14,289 nucleotides of DNA. It comes from SLRI01 sp036796215 (GTDB lineage: Bacteria > Pseudomonadota > Alphaproteobacteria > Geminicoccales > Geminicoccaceae). Shown piece after piece: positions 13,449 through 14,289 of this stretch (the stretch's first letter is position 1; every line of letters starts with the position of its first letter). The stretch spans positions 1 to 14,289 of the forward strand of contig DAIRDJ010000109.1 of assembly GCA_036796215.1 (NCBI GenBank), given 5' to 3'. The notes beneath the pieces are model-generated. The model was not told the origin of the DNA and searched no databases. It worked only from the letters and a program-made list of their open reading frames with translations. The position numbers were made by a program, and so were the translations under genes.

Positions 13449-14222
13449 CTAGATGCCCGTCACCAGATAGCCACCGTCGACCCGAAGCGTCGCCCCGGTG
13501 ACGAAGCCGGAAGCCGGCGAGGCGAGGTAGATGGCGGCACCGGTGAGTTCGTGGAGTTCACCCATGCGGTGCATCGCGTTGCGCTTTCTGGCCTCTGCCT
13601 TGCGGGCTTCGGGCATGCGCTCGCGGTTCATGTCGGTCATGAAGAAGCCGGGGGCGATGCTGTTGACCCGAATGCCGGCATCGCCCCATTCGGCGGCCAG
13701 GGTCTGGGTGAGGCCCACGATCCCCCATTTACTCGCCGAATAGGCGGCGGCGTTGGCCCACCCCTGGTGCGAGGCCAGGCTGGCGATGGTGATGATGGTG
13801 CCGGACCGCCGCTCGACCATGCGCCGGCCGATCTCCTGGCAGGTGAAGAAGACGCTGCGCAGGTTGGTGTCGACGACGGTGTCGTACTCGTCCTCGGTGA
13901 CCTCGAGCACCGGCTTGATCACGGTGGTGCCCTGACAGGCAACCAGGATGTCGATCGGGCCGTGCTCACCCTCGATGGCATCGGCGACCTCGCGAATGGC
14001 CCCGAGCTGGCGCAACTCCGCACCATAGGCGCGCCGCCTGCCACCGTCGTTACCGAGCTCGGCCGCCACCGTGTCGAGCTTTGTCGGATCGCGACCGACA
14101 ACGGTGACGCTGGCACCGGCATCACGATAGGCGAGCGCGATCTCGCGGCCGATGCCCGACGAGCCGCCGGTGATGCAGGCGTGCTTGCCGTCGAGGCGGA
14201 ACATGGCGGTGCTGTCGGACAT
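13449..14222 (-). CDS. SDR-family NAD(P)-dependent oxidoreductase
   Basis: Classical short-chain dehydrogenase of 257 residues, likely oxidising a sugar, polyol or sugar acid. The ATG at 14222 follows GGAAGGAGAG at a few nt. Seen in order: the cofactor loop TGGSSGIG (18-25); N120 in VDTNLRSVFF; catalytic S148 in ITIASLASHQG; Y161 and K165 in YSASK; and PGFFMTDM (191-198) then FVTGATLRVDGGYL at the end. An arginine in VVGRD (41-45) after the second strand hints at NADP, though this is not decisive. The usual NNAG motif reads ACQG (95-98), a departure from the family. The overall pattern resembles gluconate 5-dehydrogenase or 2-deoxygluconate 3-dehydrogenase type SDRs, but the substrate is not determinable. 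It is the first gene of the minus-strand operon seen here. Confidence 0.92.
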   Translation of the reverse strand: MSDSTAMFRLDGKHACITGGSSGIGREIALAYRDAGASVTVVGRDPTKLDTVAAELGNDGGRRRAYGAELRQLGAIREVADAIEGEHGPIDILVACQGTTVIKPVLEVTEDEYDTVVDTNLRSVFFTCQEIGRRMVERRSGTIITIASLASHQGWANAAAYSASKWGIVGLTQTLAAEWGDAGIRVNSIAPGFFMTDMNRERMPEARKAEARKRNAMHRMGELHELTGAAIYLASPASGFVTGATLRVDGGYLVTGI

Positions 14223-14234
14223 GCGGCTCTCCTT

Positions 14235-14289
14235 CCCTTCGCGCCACGCGCGGCTGCTGGCCCTTCGCGCCACGCGCGGCTGCTGGCCC
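14235..14289. repeat. 26-bp tandem repeat at the right edge, upstream of the SDR gene
   Basis: A 26-bp unit beginning CCCTTCGCGCCACGCG and ending GGCTGCTGG occurs at 14235-14260 and, identically, at 14261-14286. The last three bases (CCC) could begin a third copy beyond the window. The first copy starts 13 nt from the SDR start codon and so abuts or overlaps its ribosome site region. Each unit holds the near-symmetric CGCGCCACGCGCG. It may be a set of regulatory sites, slippage, or an assembly artefact at a contig end. Confidence 0.85.

Noticed and set aside
1..14289. Search by eye for tRNA, rRNA, CRISPR arrays, transposases and integrase attachment sites.
   Set aside because: No regular spaced repeats, cloverleaf-like sequence, transposase motif or terminal inverted repeats were seen; the gene graveyard carries no insertion-sequence remnant that I can recognise.

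Overview
This is a GC-rich (strong G/C third-position bias) bacterial window. Its content is that of an alphaproteobacterial accessory catabolic region, inferred from gene content and codon use rather than from any marker gene. It holds ten intact protein genes, one gene cut by the left edge and two decayed genes. No RNA gene, insertion sequence or CRISPR array is visible. Almost everything concerns uptake and phosphorylation of sugars or sugar acids.

Left part (1-4955). The first ~45 codons of a TAXI-type TRAP solute-binding protein run leftward off the window. Divergent from it, after ~200 bp containing an inverted repeat and clustered AGCGCT palindromes, is a tight rightward operon: nanE (N-acetylmannosamine-6-phosphate 2-epimerase), nanK (ROK sugar kinase with an altered zinc/substrate motif), a solute-binding protein and two ABC permeases. 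The likely job is import of an amino sugar of the ManNAc/sialic acid type and its conversion to GlcNAc-6-phosphate. The lyase (NanA), deacetylase, deaminase and ABC ATPase are not in the window.

Middle (4956-6099). A gene graveyard: a truncated enolase-superfamily (mandelate racemase-like) dehydratase with an in-frame 18-bp tandem duplication, then a cupin remnant with apparent frame disruptions. Downstream lie two perfect palindromes that look like control sites for the next operon.

Second ABC operon (6100-9915). A large Tat-exported solute-binding protein, a strong palindromic stem-loop region, an eight-segment MalF-like permease and a MalG-like permease. Again there is no ATPase. Both ABC operons have a GC-rich stem-loop between the binding-protein gene and the permease genes.

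Right part, minus strand (14222 down to 9952). A four-gene operon converges on the second ABC operon: SDR oxidoreductase, BtpA/SgcQ-family TIM-barrel protein, M42 (FrvX/SgcX-like) metallopeptidase and FGGY carbohydrate kinase, with nearly zero spacing between the last three. SgcQ and SgcX homologues also occur together in the E. coli sgc sugar operon, so this looks like a sugar-catabolic module whose substrate and chemistry are unknown. It probably works with the facing ABC importer. A 26-bp tandem repeat sits immediately upstream of the SDR start at the right edge.
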